Below are positions 1 to 11,210 of a DNA stretch of 64,000 nt, one piece after another. Each line of letters begins with the position of its first letter. Position 1 is the first letter of the stretch. The notes below the pieces were generated by a model. It made no database searches. It saw nothing but the letters and a program-made list of their open reading frames with translations, and had not been told where the DNA came from. A program made the translations under genes and the position numbers. The stretch covers positions 3,596,001-3,660,000 of the forward strand of contig NZ_CP134062.1 in NCBI RefSeq assembly GCF_031583025.1, written 5' to 3'. This stretch comes from Mycobacterium sp. Z3061. Lineage in GTDB: Bacteria > Actinomycetota > Actinomycetes > Mycobacteriales > Mycobacteriaceae.

Positions 1-3000
1 GCCACGGGCAGGCGTATCAGGTAATCAACCGGCAGGCGGCAGCGTTCCAGGCCGAGTTCGTCCGGGCATTGACGAGCGCCGAGGTCTCCTATGCGCTCGC
101 CGAAGCGGCTAACGCGTCGCCGCTGCAACCGATCCTGGACCTGATCAATGCGCCCACCAACCTGCTGCTGGGACGCCCACTGATCGGCAACGGCACTGAC
201 GGCGCGCCGGGCACGGGACAGAACGGTGGTGGCGGCGGTCTCCTCTGGGGTAACGGCGGCAGCGGTGGCTCGGGCGCGCCCGGCGGAGTCGGTGGTGCCG
301 GCGGGGCGGCCGGACTGCTCGGTACCGGCGGGGTCGGCGGCACCGGGGGAGTCGGCGGGGGCACCGGCGGTGCGGGAGGTGCCGGCGGATGGCTGTGGGG
401 CAACGGCGGTGCGGGCGGGGCAGGCGGTACCGGGGCGGTAGGTGTCAACGGTGGCGCCGGCGGAGCCGGCGGCAGCGCTCTGTTATTCGGCAACGGCGGG
501 GTCGGCGGCGCCGGGGGAGCCGGCGGGGCCGGCACGATCGGGAACCCGGGCGACCCAGGCACCCAGACCCTGGCCGGTGGAACCGGCGGTCCCGGCGGTG
601 GTGGCGGGAACGCCGGTGCGGGCGGAGCCGGTGGCAACGGCGGGCTGGTCTTCGGTGCCGGCGGGGCCGGCGGCGATGGCGGCACCGGCGGAGCAGGTGG
701 AGCAGGCGGAGTCGGCGGCGCGGGCTGGAACGCGACCACAGCCGGTGCCGACGGCGGCAACGGAGGCAACAGCGGTGCCGGCGGCGCTGGCGGCGACGGC
801 GGGAACGGCGGGGCCGGCGGTCGTGGCTCGGCGCTTTTCGGCGCCGCAGGAGCCAACGGTAACGGCGGGGTCGGCGGGGCCGGCGGCAACGCGGGCGCAC
901 CTGGGGATGGCGGCTCCGGCGGTGCCGGCAACGCCCTGGTCACCACCGGTGGATACGGAGGCAATGGCGGCGGCCCCGGCGCCGTAGGCATCGGCGGGGC
1001 AGGCGGATTCGGTGCCGTCGCGGGCGCGAGCGGTGCCACCGGGACCGTCGTCTCCGGTAACGGCGGTGCCGGCGGTTCCGGCGGCCAGGGTTATGACGCC
1101 GCCAGTGACCCGTCGGCTGCCCCGGGTACCTCTGGTGGCAAGGGCGGTCACGGCGGCTCCGGCGGCAGCTATGGACGCGGCGGAGCCGGAGGGGCGGGCG
1201 GCAACGCCACGTCCGGCGGCAACGGTGGTGACGGCGGCTATGGCGGCAATAGCGGTCTGTTCGGCGGCGTCGGTGGCGCCGGTGGCGCAGGCGGCGACGG
1301 CGCCGGCACTGGCAACGGCGGCAACGGCGGCGTCGGCGGCGATGCCTCCAACCGCGGCACCGGACAGGCGGTCGGAGGTGCCGGAGGTGCCGGAGGCAAC
1401 GCCGTCGCCGGTCGCGGCGGCAACGGCGGGGGCGGTGGTCTGGCATCCAGCAACGGCGCCGGGGACGCCACCGGCGGCGCCGGCGGAGGCGGCGGTACCG
1501 GTGCCGCCGGAGGCGGAGACGGCGGTGCCGGCGGCGCCGCAGCCAATAACGGAACTGGAAATGCGACCGGCGGCGCCGGGGCCGACGGCGTCAGCGCCGG
1601 CCTTACGGGCAACGGCGGCAGAGGCGGGGACGGTGGGGGCGGGTTCGTCGTCAATCCGCTCTCTACGGCGAAGGCCACCGCAGGCGTCGCCGGCATCGGC
1701 GGCGACGGTATCAACGGTGGGGCCGGCGGGAACGGCGGATCAGCGTTCAACGCGGGCACCGGGACCGTGACTCCCACCGCCGGTGGTGCGGGCGGCGCTG
1801 GCTTCGGCGGGACGGCCGGGGCAGGCGGGGCCGGCGGCAACGCGCAGGTCAGCAACAGCACATCGAGCGTTGCCCCCATCGGTGCCAACGGTGGAGCCGG
1901 CGGCTTCGGCACGAGCGGTGGGCGCGGCGGCGACGGGGGCGGAGCTTCGACCTCGGGCACGGGCAGCGCGACGTCGGGCGCTGGTGGCGCGGGCGGAGAA
2001 GGCACCGGCGGTGTCGGTGGATCCGGCGGAAACGGCGGCACTGCGACCATCTCCAACGGCACCTCCACCGCGACCGCTACCGCGGGCGACGGAGGGGCCG
2101 GGGGCAAGGCCGCCACGGGCGGAAATGGTGGCATCGGCGGTTCGGTGACGACCAGCGGAACCGGGCAGGTCAATCCCGGTGTCGGTGGCCGGGGCGGCGA
2201 CGGCTTTGTCGGCGCCGGCGGAGCGGGCGGCGGCGGCGGGAACGCGACGGTCACCAACGCGAACTCGACCGTGAGCCCGGTCGGCGGCACCGGTGGAGCC
2301 GGCGGCACCGGCATCGACAACGGCGGCGTGTTCGCGGGGCGCGGCGGCAATGGGGGCACCGCCCAAACCATCAGCAGCAACTCCACCACGACATCGACCG
2401 GCGGTACCGGCGGGGTAGGCGGGAACGCCACCAACGGCAAGGGTGGAACCGGCGGTTCCGGCGGCAACGGTATCCAATTCGGCGCCGGTACCGCCATCGG
2501 CGGGGTCGCAGCAGCGGGCGGTACCGGACCGGGCGGGGGCGGAGGCGGCGGCAACGGCGGATCTGCGGCCAACTTCGGAACGGGCGGTGCCACCGGCGCC
2601 GACGGCGCCGCCGGCACCGGCGGAGGCGCCAGCGGCAGCGGCGGAGCCGGCGGCAATGGCGGGAATGCGGACGTGAACTCGGGTCCCAGCGCCACGGGCG
2701 GCAAAGGCGGTGCCGGCGGCGCCGGCACCACCGGCGGGGCGGGCGGGAGCGGCGGCGGGGCAACCAACGGCGGAACGGGCACCGTAGTTGCCGGCGCCGG
2801 CGGCGCGGGTGGCAACGGCACGACTGGCGCCGGCGGCCAAGGCGGTAACGGCGGCAGCGCAACCATCCAGAACAACACCTCCGCAATCACTGCCGTCGCG
2901 GGCAACGGCGGAGCCGGAGGCACCGGCACCAACGGCGGAGCCGGAGGATCCGGCGGAACGGCGACCACGTTGGGCACCGGCAACGTCACACCCGGCAATG

Positions 3001-3587
3001 GAGGCGACGGCGGTACGGGGACCACCGGTTTCGGCGGATTCGGCGGCGCGGGCGGCTCGGCGAATATCGACAATCCTGATTCGACGGCCAACGCGGTCGG
3101 CGGTGCGGGCGGCGCCGGTGGCAGCGGCGTCAACAACGGCGCGTTCGGCGGGCGGGGTGGCACCGGCGGCTCTGCCACAACCAGCAGCAGCGGCGCCACC
3201 ACGACAGCCACCGGCGGCACCGGCGGTCGTGGTGGCGACGCCACCACCGGCACCGGCGGGACGGGGGCCTCGGTGGCACCGGCGTACACAGCGGCGCCGG
3301 CACCGCGATCGGCGGTGCCGCCGGAGCGGGCGGCACGGGTCCCGGCGGAGGCGGGGCCGGCGGGGACGGCGGAGCCGCCAGCAACAGCGGGACCGGGAAC
3401 GCGATCGGTGCGGCCGGCGCTGACGGAACCAGCGGAGGCGCCACCGGAACCGGCGGGGCCGGTGGATTCGGGGGCCGGGCGGATATCACCAACTCTGCCT
3501 CAACCGGGACTGCGGTCGGCGGCGCCGGTGGTGTTGGTGCCGGGGGTACCACCGGGGGGCCTGGTGGCGGCGGTGGCTTCACGTTAA
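1..3587 (+). CDS. PE_PGRS protein, 5' part (window-truncated, ends in a frameshift)
   Basis: The frame is open from base 3, so the start codon lies left of the window. The first ~30 codons are the end of a PE domain, with the usual Gln/Ala-rich helix. A linker ending in [10 protein letters not shown] follows, then the (Gly-Gly-X)n PGRS domain starts at about base 225. The Gly pattern is perfect up to about base 3265. After that the frame reads Ala/Pro/Arg-rich for 107 codons and stops at 3585-3587, while the Gly-Gly-X pattern continues in frame 2. This entry and the next are therefore two halves of one gene. Family knowledge: PE domains are ESX/type VII secretion signals and PGRS proteins sit at the mycobacterial surface. 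Whether the break is biological or a base-calling error cannot be decided here. Confidence 0.85.
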   Translation, partial: HGQAYQVINRQAAAFQAEFVRALTSAEVSYALAEAANASPLQPILDLINAPTNLLLGRPLIGNGTDGAPGTGQNGGGGGLLWGNGGSGGSGAPGGVGGAGGAAGLLGTGGVGGTGGVGGGTGGAGGAGGWLWGNGGAGGAGGTGAVGVNGGAGGAGGSALLFGNGGVGGAGGAGGAGTIGNPGDPGTQTLAGGTGGPGGGGGNAGAGGAGGNGGLVFGAGGAGGDGGTGGAGGAGGVGGAGWNATTAGADGGNGGNSGAGGAGGDGGNGGAGGRGSALFGAAGANGNGGVGGAGGNAGAPGDGGSGGAGNALVTTGGYGGNGGGPGAVGIGGAGGFGAVAGASGATGTVVSGNGGAGGSGGQGYDAASDPSAAPGTSGGKGGHGGSGGSYGRGGAGGAGGNATSGGNGGDGGYGGNSGLFGGVGGAGGAGGDGAGTGNGGNGGVGGDASNRGTGQAVGGAGGAGGNAVAGRGGNGGGGGLASSNGAGDATGGAGGGGGTGAAGGGDGGAGGAAANNGTGNATGGAGADGVSAGLTGNGGRGGDGGGGFVVNPLSTAKATAGVAGIGGDGINGGAGGNGGSAFNAGTGTVTPTAGGAGGAGFGGTAGAGGAGGNAQVSNSTSSVAPIGANGGAGGFGTSGGRGGDGGGASTSGTGSATSGAGGAGGEGTGGVGGSGGNGGTATISNGTSTATATAGDGGAGGKAATGGNGGIGGSVTTSGTGQVNPGVGGRGGDGFVGAGGAGGGGGNATVTNANSTVSPVGGTGGAGGTGIDNGGVFAGRGGNGGTAQTISSNSTTTSTGGTGGVGGNATNGKGGTGGSGGNGIQFGAGTAIGGVAAAGGTGPGGGGGGGNGGSAANFGTGGATGADGAAGTGGGASGSGGAGGNGGNADVNSGPSATGGKGGAGGAGTTGGAGGSGGGATNGGTGTVVAGAGGAGGNGTTGAGGQGGNGGSATIQNNTSAITAVAGNGGAGGTGTNGGAGGSGGTATTLGTGNVTPGNGGDGGTGTTGFGGFGGAGGSANIDNPDSTANAVGGAGGAGGSGVNNGAFGGRGGTGGSATTSSSGATTTATGGTGGRGGDATTGTGGTGASVAPAYTAAPAPRSAVPPERAARVPAEAGPAGTAEPPATAGPGTRSVRPALTEPAEAPPEPAGPVDSGAGRISPTLPQPGLRSAAPVVLVPGVPPGGLVAAVASR

Positions 3588-6500
3588 ACCGAGGGCTGGG
3601 CGCTGCAACCGGCGGCGATGGAGGCTCGGGCGGCGCCGGCTCGACCGGCAACGGCGGATTCGGTGGCAACGGGGGCAGCGGGCAGATCTTCAATGTCCAC
3701 TCAACGGCCACTGCTACTTCCGGCAGCGGCGGCTCGGGCGGTGCCGGCACCACCGGAGGAGGCGGGGGCTTCGGCGGAACGGCGACCACGAACGGCACCG
3801 GCAACGTCACCGCCGGCAAGGGCGGCACCGGCGGCACCGGTACGACCGGTGGGGGCGGCAACGGCGGTGGCGGCGGCGGCGCTACGAGCACCAACCCCGA
3901 CTCGACCGTCAACGTCGTCGGCGGTACGGGCGGCGCTGGTGGCACCGGCGTCAACAACGCTTTCCAGGGCGTCGGCGGCACCGGCGGTACCGCCCAAAGC
4001 AACAGCAGCAAGGCCACGACGACATCGACCGGCGGCACCGGCGGAGTCGGCGGCAACGCGACGTCGGGTACCGGCGGCTCCGGCGGCACCGGCGGCGCCG
4101 GGATCCACAACGGAGCAGGCACCGCCATCGGCGGCGTCGCCGCGTCGGGTGGTACCGGTCCCAGCGGCGGCGGGGCCGGCGGAAACGGCGGGTCGGCGAA
4201 CAACGGCGGATCCGGTGATGCCGTCGGCGGCGTAGGTGCTGACGGCACCAGCGGCGGAAACAGCGGGACCGGTGGCGCCGGCGGAAGCGGCGGTCAAGCA
4301 CAGGTCAGTAACCCCGCGTCCGGCGCAAAGGCCACCGGCGGCAACGGCGGCGCCGGTGCCGGTGGCACCAGCGGCGGCCGGGGCGGGTCCGGCGGCGATG
4401 CGATCAACAATGGAACGGGCGGCGTTGCTGCCGGCACCGGCGGCAGAGGCGGCGACGGCACCACCGGTGCTGCCGGCGCCGGCGGCACCGGTGGCACCGC
4501 GCGAATCATCAGCACCTCCTCGTCGCAGATCGCGACCGGAGGTACCGGTGGGGCCGGCGGCAACACGCTGAGCGGGGCCGGGGGCGCCGGAGGCGCCGGC
4601 GGCGGCGCTGTGAGCAACGGAGCCGGCGACGCGTTCGGCGGCGGTGGCGGGGCGGGCGGTCAGGGACCCGCGGCAGGCGGGTCCGGCGGTGCCGGGGGTT
4701 CTGTAACGCACACCGGAACGGGAAACGCCACCGGCGGGGCAGGTGCGAGCGGCACGGCCGGTAATACCGGCGGGTCGGGGGGTACCGGGGGCAGCGCCCA
4801 GATATTTAACGGCGCCTCATCGGCTACCGCTACCGGCGGCACGGGCGGAGCGGGCGGCAACGGCAATGTCGGCGGGTCCGGCGGCTCGGGCGGAAACGCT
4901 TCTACCAACGGCGCAGGCGGAGTCAACTCCGGCGCCGGCGGGGCCGGCGGCAAGGGCGCCACCGGCACCGGCGGAACGGGTGGCAACGGCGGGGCCGCGA
5001 ACATCTCCAGCAACAACTCGACCGCAACGGCTACCGGTGGCGCCGGCGGCGCCGGCGGCACCGGCGCCACCACCGGCGGTAACGGTGGCGTCGGCGGCTC
5101 TGCGTCTACCAGCGGATTAGGCAATGTCACCCCTGGCACAGGCGGGGCGGGCGGCGACAGCACCGGCGCCGTCACCGGCGGAGGCGGGACGGGCGGTCGA
5201 GGCGGCGACGCGACTATCTCCAACATCAACTCCTCGGCCACGGCCAAGGGCGGGACCGGCGGCGCCGGCGGCACCGGCGTGACCAACGGCGGCGGCGTAG
5301 GACGCGGTGGCGACGGCGGTACCGGTCAATCGAACAGCGGCAGCGCCACGACGGCAGCCGTCGGCGGTACGGGCGGCGCCGGCGGCACGGCCACTACCGG
5401 CTTCGGAGGCAGCGGCGGCAGCGGCGGTACCGGGTTCCACACCGGAGCCGGCACCGCTACGGGCGGCGACGGGGGAGCCGGCGGTAAGGGTGCCAGCGGC
5501 GGCGGAGCCGGTGGCAACGGCGGCAGTGGCATCAACAGCGGAACCGGCAATGCCGTTGGCGGTGCCGGCGCTGATGGAACCGACACAACCGTCGGCGTCG
5601 GCGGCGCCGGCGGAAACGGTGGCGCAGCGCAAGTCAACAACAACGGTTCGAACGCCACCGCTACCGGCGGTCAGGGTGGTAGCGGCGGCGACGGCTCCGG
5701 CGGCGGTGCCGGCGGGTTGGGCGGCGGGGCCTCTTCCATTGGAAAGGGGAGCGTGGTTGCGGGAGCCGGCGGCTCCGGCGGCAACGGCACCACAGGTACC
5801 GGCGGACTGGGCGGCGGCGGCGGAACCGCCAACGTCAGCAACCCGAACTCCTCGGCTGCTGCGACCGGGGGCAATGGCGGAGCGGGCGGCAACGGCGCGA
5901 GCGGTGGCAATGGCGGGTCCGGCGGCGCCGCAGTCACCAGTGGAACGGGAACCGTCACCCCGGGCACCGGCGGCGCGGGCGGAACCGGCGCTACGGGCGT
6001 GGGAGGGAAGGGCGGCCAAGGCGGCGACGCGAACATTTCCAACGCCGCGTCCACCGCTACCGCCAAGGGCGGAGCAGGCGGTGCCGGAGGCGCCGGCATC
6101 AGCGGCGGCCGGGGTGGCGACGGAGGCTCGGGGCAGAGTTCCAGCAACATCGTGACGGCGGCGGCCGTCGGCGGTACCGGGGGAGCCGGTGGCACGGCCA
6201 CGGGCGCCACCGGCACCGGCGGGGCCGGTGGCACCGGCGGCTTGGCAACTCACACCGGTGCCGGCAGCGCCACTGGCGGCACCGGTGGTGCCGCCGGTGC
6301 AGGGCCTAACGGCGGGGCGGGCGGCAATGGCGGAACGGCGACCATCAACGGCGGCACCGGTGCGGCCGCGGGCGGTGCCGGAGCTGCCGGTGCTGATGGG
6401 AAGGCCGGTGCCGGTGGTGCCGGCGGCGCCGGCGGTGACGCGCAGGTCTTCACCAGCGCCTCGACCGGTAACGCCGCCGGCGGCAAAGGCGGCGTAGGAG

Positions 6501-7300
6501 GCAATGGCGTCGCGGGCGGAGCGGGCGGCAGAGGCGGCTCCGCAACCAATGCCGGCGCGGGTATCAGCACCGGAGGCGATGGCGGGGCGGGTGGAATCAG
6601 CACCGGAGGCACCGGCGGGACCGGCGGCGACGGAGGCGCGGCGACGATCACCCACACCGGCTCTGCGGCGCCCGCTAGTGGCGGCACTGGCGGGGCTGGT
6701 GGCACCGGAATCACCGGCGGGAACGGCGGGGCGGGCGGCGGAGCCACTACCAGCGGCTTGGGAGGCGTCAATCCCGGCACCGGCGGCGCCGGCGGCAACG
6801 GGACCGGCGCAACCACCGGTGGTGGGATCGGCGGCCGCGGTGGCGACGCGGTCATATCCAACACCGGCTCTTTCGCGACCGCCAAGGGCGGCACCGGCGG
6901 CGTCGGCGGCATCGGCGCCGGCAACGGAGCGGTCCAGGGACGGGGCGGCGACGGCGGAAACGCCCAGACCAACAGCACCACCGGCACCACTTCGGCTGTC
7001 GGCGGTACCGGCGGAGCCGGCGGCGTGGCCACCAATGGTGTCGGCGGAACCGGCGGCAACGGCGGCCGGGGCACCCACTCGGGCGTCGGCACGGCCGTCG
7101 GAGGCCTCGGCGGCAACGGCGCAACGGGCACGTCCGTCGGCGGGGCGGGCGGAAACGGCGGGCAGGCCGTCAACAGCGGCACCGGCAGTGCGATCGGCGG
7201 CAACGGCGGCGCCGGCAACAAGGGCTCGACCACTGGAAGCGGTGGGGCCGGCGGCATCGGTGGTGACGCTCAGGTCACCAGCGCCACTTCTGTCGGCGGC
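2040..7300 (+). repeat. Higher-order ~0.82-kb (~272-codon) repeat inside the PGRS domain
   Basis: Short Ser/Thr/Asn-rich inserts interrupt the Gly-rich chain in a fixed order and recur at nearly constant distance. One insert type (N-x-x-S-T/S followed by Gly-Gly) lies near 2250, 3070, 3890, then 5215, 6040 and 6855. A second (S-S/N-T-T-T type) lies near 2362, 3178, 3990, then 5325, 6130 and 6965. A third lies near 4800, 5630, 6440 and 7270. Spacings are about 812-833 bp, apart from one step of about 1.3 kb in the middle. Positions are hand-counted, so accurate to about 10-20 bp. Confidence 0.7.
3263..3267 (+). other. Single-base frameshift in a G run of the PE_PGRS gene
   Basis: The run after an ACG triplet has five G residues, counting the G of ACG. 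Six are needed to keep the Gly-Thr-Gly-Gly-Leu reading continuous. Left of it frame 3 codes for the PGRS pattern; right of it frame 2 does. A one-G contraction in a homopolymer is both a common contingency mutation and a common sequencing or assembly error. Confidence 0.8.
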
Positions 7301-7801
7301 GCCACCGGCGGCAACGGCGGCGCCGGTGCCCCCGGCGGCATCAGCGGCGGCAACGGCGGCAACGGTGGCAACGGCGGGAACGCGACGAATCAGGGTCTCG
7401 GGTCGGCCAAGGGCGGCAGTGGCGCCGCGGGTGGTAGTGCCAGCAGCACCGGCGCCGCCGGCAACGGCGGGTCCGGCGGAAACGGAATCATCACGCTCAC
7501 CACGTCAACCGCTGCGGCGACCGGTGGCGTCGGCGGAGCCGGCGGCGATGGCGGCGCAGGCGGAGCGGGCGGCAAGGGCGGTCTGGGCTCCACCGCCGGT
7601 ACCGGATCCGGTATCGGCGGCAATGGCGGGTTCGGCGGAGACGCTTCGTCCGCGATCGGCAACGGCGGCAACGGCGGTAATGGAGGTAATGCGCATATAG
7701 GCTCTTCCGGCACCGCGATTGTCGGCGTCGGCGGCATCGGCGGTAACGGCGGAGTATTCGGCAGCAAGGGAACCAACGGCGCCAACGGAACCGTCGTCTG
7801 A
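3266..7801 (+). CDS. PE_PGRS protein, 3' part (continuation after the frameshift)
   Basis: Frame 2 is open without a stop from about 3266 to the TGA at 7799-7801 and reads Gly-Gly-Ala/Thr/Asn throughout. The first possible start codon in this frame is the GTG at 4610. There is no Shine-Dalgarno there and no PE domain, so independent translation is unlikely. Joined to the 5' part it gives about 2,600 residues within the window, a very large PGRS protein. There is no separate C-terminal domain; the chain ends a few residues after the last Gly-rich block. cinA begins 21 bp after the stop codon. Confidence 0.8.
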   Translation, partial: GLGGTGVHSGAGTAIGGAAGAGGTGPGGGGAGGDGGAASNSGTGNAIGAAGADGTSGGATGTGGAGGFGGRADITNSASTGTAVGGAGGVGAGGTTGGPGGGGGFTLNRGLGAATGGDGGSGGAGSTGNGGFGGNGGSGQIFNVHSTATATSGSGGSGGAGTTGGGGGFGGTATTNGTGNVTAGKGGTGGTGTTGGGGNGGGGGGATSTNPDSTVNVVGGTGGAGGTGVNNAFQGVGGTGGTAQSNSSKATTTSTGGTGGVGGNATSGTGGSGGTGGAGIHNGAGTAIGGVAASGGTGPSGGGAGGNGGSANNGGSGDAVGGVGADGTSGGNSGTGGAGGSGGQAQVSNPASGAKATGGNGGAGAGGTSGGRGGSGGDAINNGTGGVAAGTGGRGGDGTTGAAGAGGTGGTARIISTSSSQIATGGTGGAGGNTLSGAGGAGGAGGGAVSNGAGDAFGGGGGAGGQGPAAGGSGGAGGSVTHTGTGNATGGAGASGTAGNTGGSGGTGGSAQIFNGASSATATGGTGGAGGNGNVGGSGGSGGNASTNGAGGVNSGAGGAGGKGATGTGGTGGNGGAANISSNNSTATATGGAGGAGGTGATTGGNGGVGGSASTSGLGNVTPGTGGAGGDSTGAVTGGGGTGGRGGDATISNINSSATAKGGTGGAGGTGVTNGGGVGRGGDGGTGQSNSGSATTAAVGGTGGAGGTATTGFGGSGGSGGTGFHTGAGTATGGDGGAGGKGASGGGAGGNGGSGINSGTGNAVGGAGADGTDTTVGVGGAGGNGGAAQVNNNGSNATATGGQGGSGGDGSGGGAGGLGGGASSIGKGSVVAGAGGSGGNGTTGTGGLGGGGGTANVSNPNSSAAATGGNGGAGGNGASGGNGGSGGAAVTSGTGTVTPGTGGAGGTGATGVGGKGGQGGDANISNAASTATAKGGAGGAGGAGISGGRGGDGGSGQSSSNIVTAAAVGGTGGAGGTATGATGTGGAGGTGGLATHTGAGSATGGTGGAAGAGPNGGAGGNGGTATINGGTGAAAGGAGAAGADGKAGAGGAGGAGGDAQVFTSASTGNAAGGKGGVGGNGVAGGAGGRGGSATNAGAGISTGGDGGAGGISTGGTGGTGGDGGAATITHTGSAAPASGGTGGAGGTGITGGNGGAGGGATTSGLGGVNPGTGGAGGNGTGATTGGGIGGRGGDAVISNTGSFATAKGGTGGVGGIGAGNGAVQGRGGDGGNAQTNSTTGTTSAVGGTGGAGGVATNGVGGTGGNGGRGTHSGVGTAVGGLGGNGATGTSVGGAGGNGGQAVNSGTGSAIGGNGGAGNKGSTTGSGGAGGIGGDAQVTSATSVGGATGGNGGAGAPGGISGGNGGNGGNGGNATNQGLGSAKGGSGAAGGSASSTGAAGNGGSGGNGIITLTTSTAAATGGVGGAGGDGGAGGAGGKGGLGSTAGTGSGIGGNGGFGGDASSAIGNGGNGGNGGNAHIGSSGTAIVGVGGIGGNGGVFGSKGTNGANGTVV

Positions 7802-7822
7802 CACTTGCGTAGGCTCGGCACC

Positions 7823-9118
7823 GTGAGCGCACGCGCAGGCATCGTGGTCACCGGCACCGAGGTTCTGACCGGACGGGTACAGGACCGCAACGGTCCCTGG
7901 CTCGCCGACCGGCTGCTGGAATTGGGTGTCGAACTGGCCCACATCACCATCTGCGGTGACCGCCCCGCGGACATCGAGGCGCAGCTGCGATTCCTGGCTG
8001 AGCAGGGCGTGGACCTGATCATCACCAGCGGTGGCCTGGGCCCGACGGCAGACGACATGACGGTCGAGGTGGTGTCCCGGTTCTGCGGCCGCGAGCTCAA
8101 GCTCGATGAAGCCCTGGAGAACCGGATCGCCGAGATCCTCAAGTCCTTGATGGCGCGCAACCCGGCGTTCGCCGCCCTGATGGAACCGGGGAAGTTCGAA
8201 TCGGTAAGGGCGGCCAACCGCAAGCAGGCGATGGTTCCGGTCGGCTCCCAGATCCTCGACCCGGTGGGCACCGCGCCCGGCGTCGTGGTGCCCGGCAAGC
8301 CCGCGGTGCTGGTGCTGCCCGGACCACCGCGTGAGCTACAACCCATGTGGCACAAGGCAATTGAAACCGAAGGCGTACAGGACGCGATCGCCGGCCGCAC
8401 CGTCTACCGCCAGGACATGGTGCGGATGTTCGGCCTGCCGGAGTCCGGACTGGCCGAGACACTGCGCGAGGCCGAAACTGCCATCCCCGGCTTCGCCGCG
8501 CTGGAGATCACCACCTGCCTCAGACGCGGCGAATTGGAAATCGTGACCCGCTATGAACCCGACGCCGCGCAGACCTACGCGCACCTGACCCAGTTGCTGC
8601 GCGAGCGGCACGGCGACCAGGTGTTCTCCGAAGACGGTTCGCAGGTCGACGACCTGGTGGCGCGGCTGCTGGCCGGACGCCGCATCGCGACGGCGGAATC
8701 CTGCACGGCCGGGCTGTTGGCAGCGCGGCTGACCGACCGCCCCGGATCCTCCGATTACGTGACCGGCGGCGTCGTGTCGTACTCCAACGAGGCGAAGGTG
8801 GAACTGCTCGGAGTGGACGCCGCACTCATCGAACAACACGGCGCGGTTTCCGAGCCGGTGGCCGAGGCGATGGCCGCGGGCGCGCTCAAGCGGTTCGACG
8901 CCGATACCGCCGTCGCCATCACCGGCATCGCCGGCCCGGGCGGCGGAACCCAGGAAAAGCCGGTCGGCACAGTCTGTTTCACCGTCGCACGCACTGACGG
9001 TCCGAACGTCACCCGCACGCTGAGACTGCCCGGCAACCGCTCCGACGTTCGGGAACGCTCCACCACCGTGGCCATGCACATGCTGCTGCGCGCGCTGGGC
9101 GAGTCAAGTTCGGCTTGA
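7823..9118 (+). CDS. cinA: CinA-family protein (nicotinamide-nucleotide amidase/CinA-like)
   Basis: The product has 431 residues from GTG 7823. An upstream TTG at 7805 is in frame, but the GTG start gives a length close to the ~430-residue mycobacterial CinA. The N-terminal half is a molybdopterin-binding-like (MoCF) domain with the [11 protein letters not shown] motif near residue 75. The C-terminal half is the CinA/NMN-amidase domain, with ESCTAGLLA near residue 293 and GIAGPGGGT near 370. Family members hydrolyse nicotinamide mononucleotide in pyridine-nucleotide salvage and/or ADP-ribose compounds. In M. tuberculosis CinA has been linked to NAD-drug-adduct cleavage. The gene follows the PGRS gene by 21 bp, so it could be read through from it. 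Confidence 0.93.
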   Translation: MSARAGIVVTGTEVLTGRVQDRNGPWLADRLLELGVELAHITICGDRPADIEAQLRFLAEQGVDLIITSGGLGPTADDMTVEVVSRFCGRELKLDEALENRIAEILKSLMARNPAFAALMEPGKFESVRAANRKQAMVPVGSQILDPVGTAPGVVVPGKPAVLVLPGPPRELQPMWHKAIETEGVQDAIAGRTVYRQDMVRMFGLPESGLAETLREAETAIPGFAALEITTCLRRGELEIVTRYEPDAAQTYAHLTQLLRERHGDQVFSEDGSQVDDLVARLLAGRRIATAESCTAGLLAARLTDRPGSSDYVTGGVVSYSNEAKVELLGVDAALIEQHGAVSEPVAEAMAAGALKRFDADTAVAITGIAGPGGGTQEKPVGTVCFTVARTDGPNVTRTLRLPGNRSDVRERSTTVAMHMLLRALGESSSA

Positions 9119-9167
9119 GGCTGCGGGCACCATCAGGAGCGAGCATCTTGATGACTGGCGGTGATGC

Positions 9168-9173
9168 TAAGGT
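9168..9173 (+). promoter_or_regulatory. Candidate -10 box for a leaderless toxin-antitoxin transcript
   Basis: TAAGGT fits the mycobacterial TANNNT -10 pattern. It ends 5 nt before the antitoxin ATG at 9179, so transcription would start at or next to the start codon, and no Shine-Dalgarno is visible. The upstream TTGATG at 9148 is only 14 bp away, so the -35 is poor. Inference only. Confidence 0.35.
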
Positions 9174-9178
9174 GACAC

Positions 9179-9436
9179 ATGCGCACCACTATCCGCATCG
9201 ACGACGAGCTCTACCGCCAGGTCAAAGCTCAGGCTGCTCGGACGGGGCGCACCGTGGCGGCTGTCCTCGAGGATGCGGTGCGCCGCGGTCTCCATCCGAC
9301 TGAACGACGAGACGAGGCCGCCTACATAGTCAGGACCTCCGGTAGCGGAGGACTCCGAACTGGTGTGGACCTGTCGTCGAACTCGGCTGTCGCCGAGGCA
9401 ATGGGTGAAGGCGCCGCACTCGATGCTCTGCGTTGA
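9179..9436 (+). CDS. vapB: VapB-type ribbon-helix-helix antitoxin
   Basis: The product has 85 residues. The N-terminus (RTTIRIDDELYRQVKAQA) is a classic ribbon-helix-helix DNA-binding domain, followed by a polar tail that would wrap the toxin. The ORF overlaps the toxin start by 14 bp (9423-9436), the usual translational coupling of vapBC operons. Known role of the family: it neutralises VapC by direct binding and represses its own promoter. The pair is not in the remembered M. tuberculosis order between cinA and nanT, which suggests insertion here or loss there. A specific vapBC number cannot be assigned. Confidence 0.88.
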   Translation: MRTTIRIDDELYRQVKAQAARTGRTVAAVLEDAVRRGLHPTERRDEAAYIVRTSGSGGLRTGVDLSSNSAVAEAMGEGAALDALR

Positions 9437-9860
9437 CGTCAATGTTCTGGTGTACGCGCACCGGCAGGACCTGCCGGAGAACCCGGAGTATCGACGGCTG
9501 CTCGAGCGGCTGGCTAACGACGACCAGCCCTTAGGCTTACCCGACCTCAGCCTGAGCGGCTTCGTGCGGGTTGTGTCCAACCGCAGAATCTTTCGCGAGC
9601 CGACGACGGCGGATGAGGCCTGGCAAGCGGTCGAAGCCTTGCTGGCCGCCCCCGCGGCCATGCACTTGAAACCTGGCGAGCGCCATTGGGGTCTATTCCG
9701 GCGGCTCGCCGCGGATATCGACGCACGTGGCAACGATGTTGCCGATGCTTACCTTGCCGCCTACGCACTGGAAAACAATGCGACGTGGCTGAGCGCGGAC
9801 CGTGGATTCGCACGCTTCCAGCGACTGCGCTGGAATCACCCTTTGGAACTCGAATCCTGA
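9423..9860 (+). CDS. vapC: VapC-type PIN-domain ribonuclease toxin
   Basis: The product has 145 residues. An in-frame start at 9363 would lie inside vapB; ATG 9423 gives the typical MLxVDVNVLVYAH opening. PIN-domain acidic residues visible are Asp5, Asp105/Asp108 in the ARGNDVADAY segment, and Asp126 in SADRGFARF. The layout matches the M. tuberculosis PIN subfamily ending in RWxHPL. Family activity is Mg2+-dependent endoribonuclease cleaving tRNA or rRNA to stop translation. All acidic positions are present, so the toxin looks intact. The convergent nanT-like gene ends 24 bp downstream. Confidence 0.88.
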   Translation: MLCVDVNVLVYAHRQDLPENPEYRRLLERLANDDQPLGLPDLSLSGFVRVVSNRRIFREPTTADEAWQAVEALLAAPAAMHLKPGERHWGLFRRLAADIDARGNDVADAYLAAYALENNATWLSADRGFARFQRLRWNHPLELES

Positions 9861-9883
9861 ACGCAGACAACTATTTTGGCGAC

Positions 9884-11143
9884 TCAGCTGTTGGCCGGCA
9901 GAAACGCACTTTCCGAGGAGCCGAACCGAATTCCGGTAGCGTCCTTGCCGATCAGGGTCAACAGCGCCACCATCACCAGCACCGGCACGATCGTCGCCGC
10001 CAACGCGAACGGGTAGCCGTGCGTTTCGGCCAGGTGCTCCTGGATCGGCAAGTTGAACGCCGCCAACAGGTTTCCGAGTTGATAGGTCACACCGGGATAC
10101 AGACCGCGGATGGCGTCCGGGGACATCTCGGTGAGGTGCGCCGGGATGCAACCCCAGGCGCCCTGCACAAAGAACTGCATGAGAAACGAGCCCAGGCACA
10201 ACATCGCCGCGGTACGGGAGTAAGCGAAGATCGGCACGATCGGCAGCGCCAGCACGGCACAGAACACGATCGTGTAGCGGCGGCCGAACCGCTGCGACAA
10301 GGTGCCGAATATGAGGCCGCCGACAATCGCGCCGATGTTGTAGACGATCACAATCCAGCGGGCGGTCGCGCTGGACAGCCCCGCGCCGTGGTCGACGGAC
10401 GCCTTGAGGAACGTGGGGTAGACGTCCTGGGTGCCGTGGCTCATCCAGTTGAAGGCGGTCATCAGCAACACCAGGTAGACGAAACGCCGGATGACCTTGG
10501 CGTCGCGCAGCACATCGCGCACCCGGGTCTGGGTCAGCCGCATCTGGTCCTGTGCGGCTTCCCAGACCTCGGACTCCTCCACCCGATAGCGGATGATCAG
10601 GCTGATCATGGCCGGGATGATGCTCAGTGCGAACAACCAGCGCCAGGACAGGCCGAACCCGTTCATGACGATCAGCGAAGCCAGGCTCGCCAGCAGGTAG
10701 CCGAACGAATAGCCCTCCTGCAGCAAGCCGGAGAAGAAGCCGCGCCGCTCGGTCGGAACCTTCTCCATGGCCAGCGCCGCACCCAGTCCCCACTCGCCGC
10801 CCATGCCGATTCCGTAGAGCAACCGCAGGATCACCAGCACCGTGAAGTTCGGGGCGAACGCGCACAGGAAGCCCACCACCGAATAGAACAGCACGTCAAC
10901 CAGCAGCGGGAGGCGTCGGCCGACCCGGTCGGCCCACAGCCCGAACAGCAACGCGCCGACGGGTCGCATCACCAGCGTCGCCGTCGTGACGAACGCGACC
11001 TCGGTCTTGCTGCGGTGGAACGTCTCGGCGATGTCGGCGTAGACCAGCACGACGATGAAGAAGTCGAACGCATCCATGGTCCAGCCCAGGAAGGCCGCCA
11101 AAAAGGAGTTGCGCTGATCGCTGGTCAACCGCTGTCTGGTCAC
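9884..11143 (-). CDS. nanT: MFS transporter, NanT/sialate:H+ symporter-like
   Basis: The product has 419 residues from GTG 11143. The frame is open to an ATG at 11221, but that would overlap the divergent amidohydrolase gene; GTG gives the family length (~420). About 12 hydrophobic segments are visible. The [12 protein letters not shown] stretch and the [17 protein letters not shown] segment after it are typical of the sialate:H+ symporter branch of the major facilitator superfamily. Acidic and Trp residues in the first helix ([10 protein letters not shown]) fit proton coupling. The name nanT comes from the M. tuberculosis neighbour of cinA (Rv1902c). Sialic acid as substrate is not shown by the sequence, and no nan catabolic genes lie nearby; carboxylate uptake is equally possible. 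Confidence 0.82.
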   Translation of the reverse strand: MTRQRLTSDQRNSFLAAFLGWTMDAFDFFIVVLVYADIAETFHRSKTEVAFVTTATLVMRPVGALLFGLWADRVGRRLPLLVDVLFYSVVGFLCAFAPNFTVLVILRLLYGIGMGGEWGLGAALAMEKVPTERRGFFSGLLQEGYSFGYLLASLASLIVMNGFGLSWRWLFALSIIPAMISLIIRYRVEESEVWEAAQDQMRLTQTRVRDVLRDAKVIRRFVYLVLLMTAFNWMSHGTQDVYPTFLKASVDHGAGLSSATARWIVIVYNIGAIVGGLIFGTLSQRFGRRYTIVFCAVLALPIVPIFAYSRTAAMLCLGSFLMQFFVQGAWGCIPAHLTEMSPDAIRGLYPGVTYQLGNLLAAFNLPIQEHLAETHGYPFALAATIVPVLVMVALLTLIGKDATGIRFGSSESAFLPANS

Positions 11144-11196
11144 GAGAGCATCGTGGCCTACGTGTCGCCATACCGCGAGTCCGGCGCGCGAGCGGG

Positions 11197-11202
11197 TATG
11201 TT
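11197..11202 (+). promoter_or_regulatory. Candidate -10 box of the amidohydrolase gene (leaderless)
   Basis: TATGTT (TANNNT) ends 8 nt before ATG 11211 and no Shine-Dalgarno precedes the ATG. This spacing is typical of mycobacterial leaderless transcripts. Inference only. Confidence 0.35.
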
Positions 11203-11210
11203 CCGGATAT

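Noticed and set aside
3263..3267. Programmed ribosomal frameshifting in the PE_PGRS gene
   Set aside because: No slippery heptamer with a downstream stimulatory structure could be identified; a one-base deletion is simpler.
1238..7257. Very long Pro- and Arg-rich open frames opposite or beside the PGRS region
   Set aside because: They are reflections of GGC/GGT-rich codons in other frames; no start signals, no domains.
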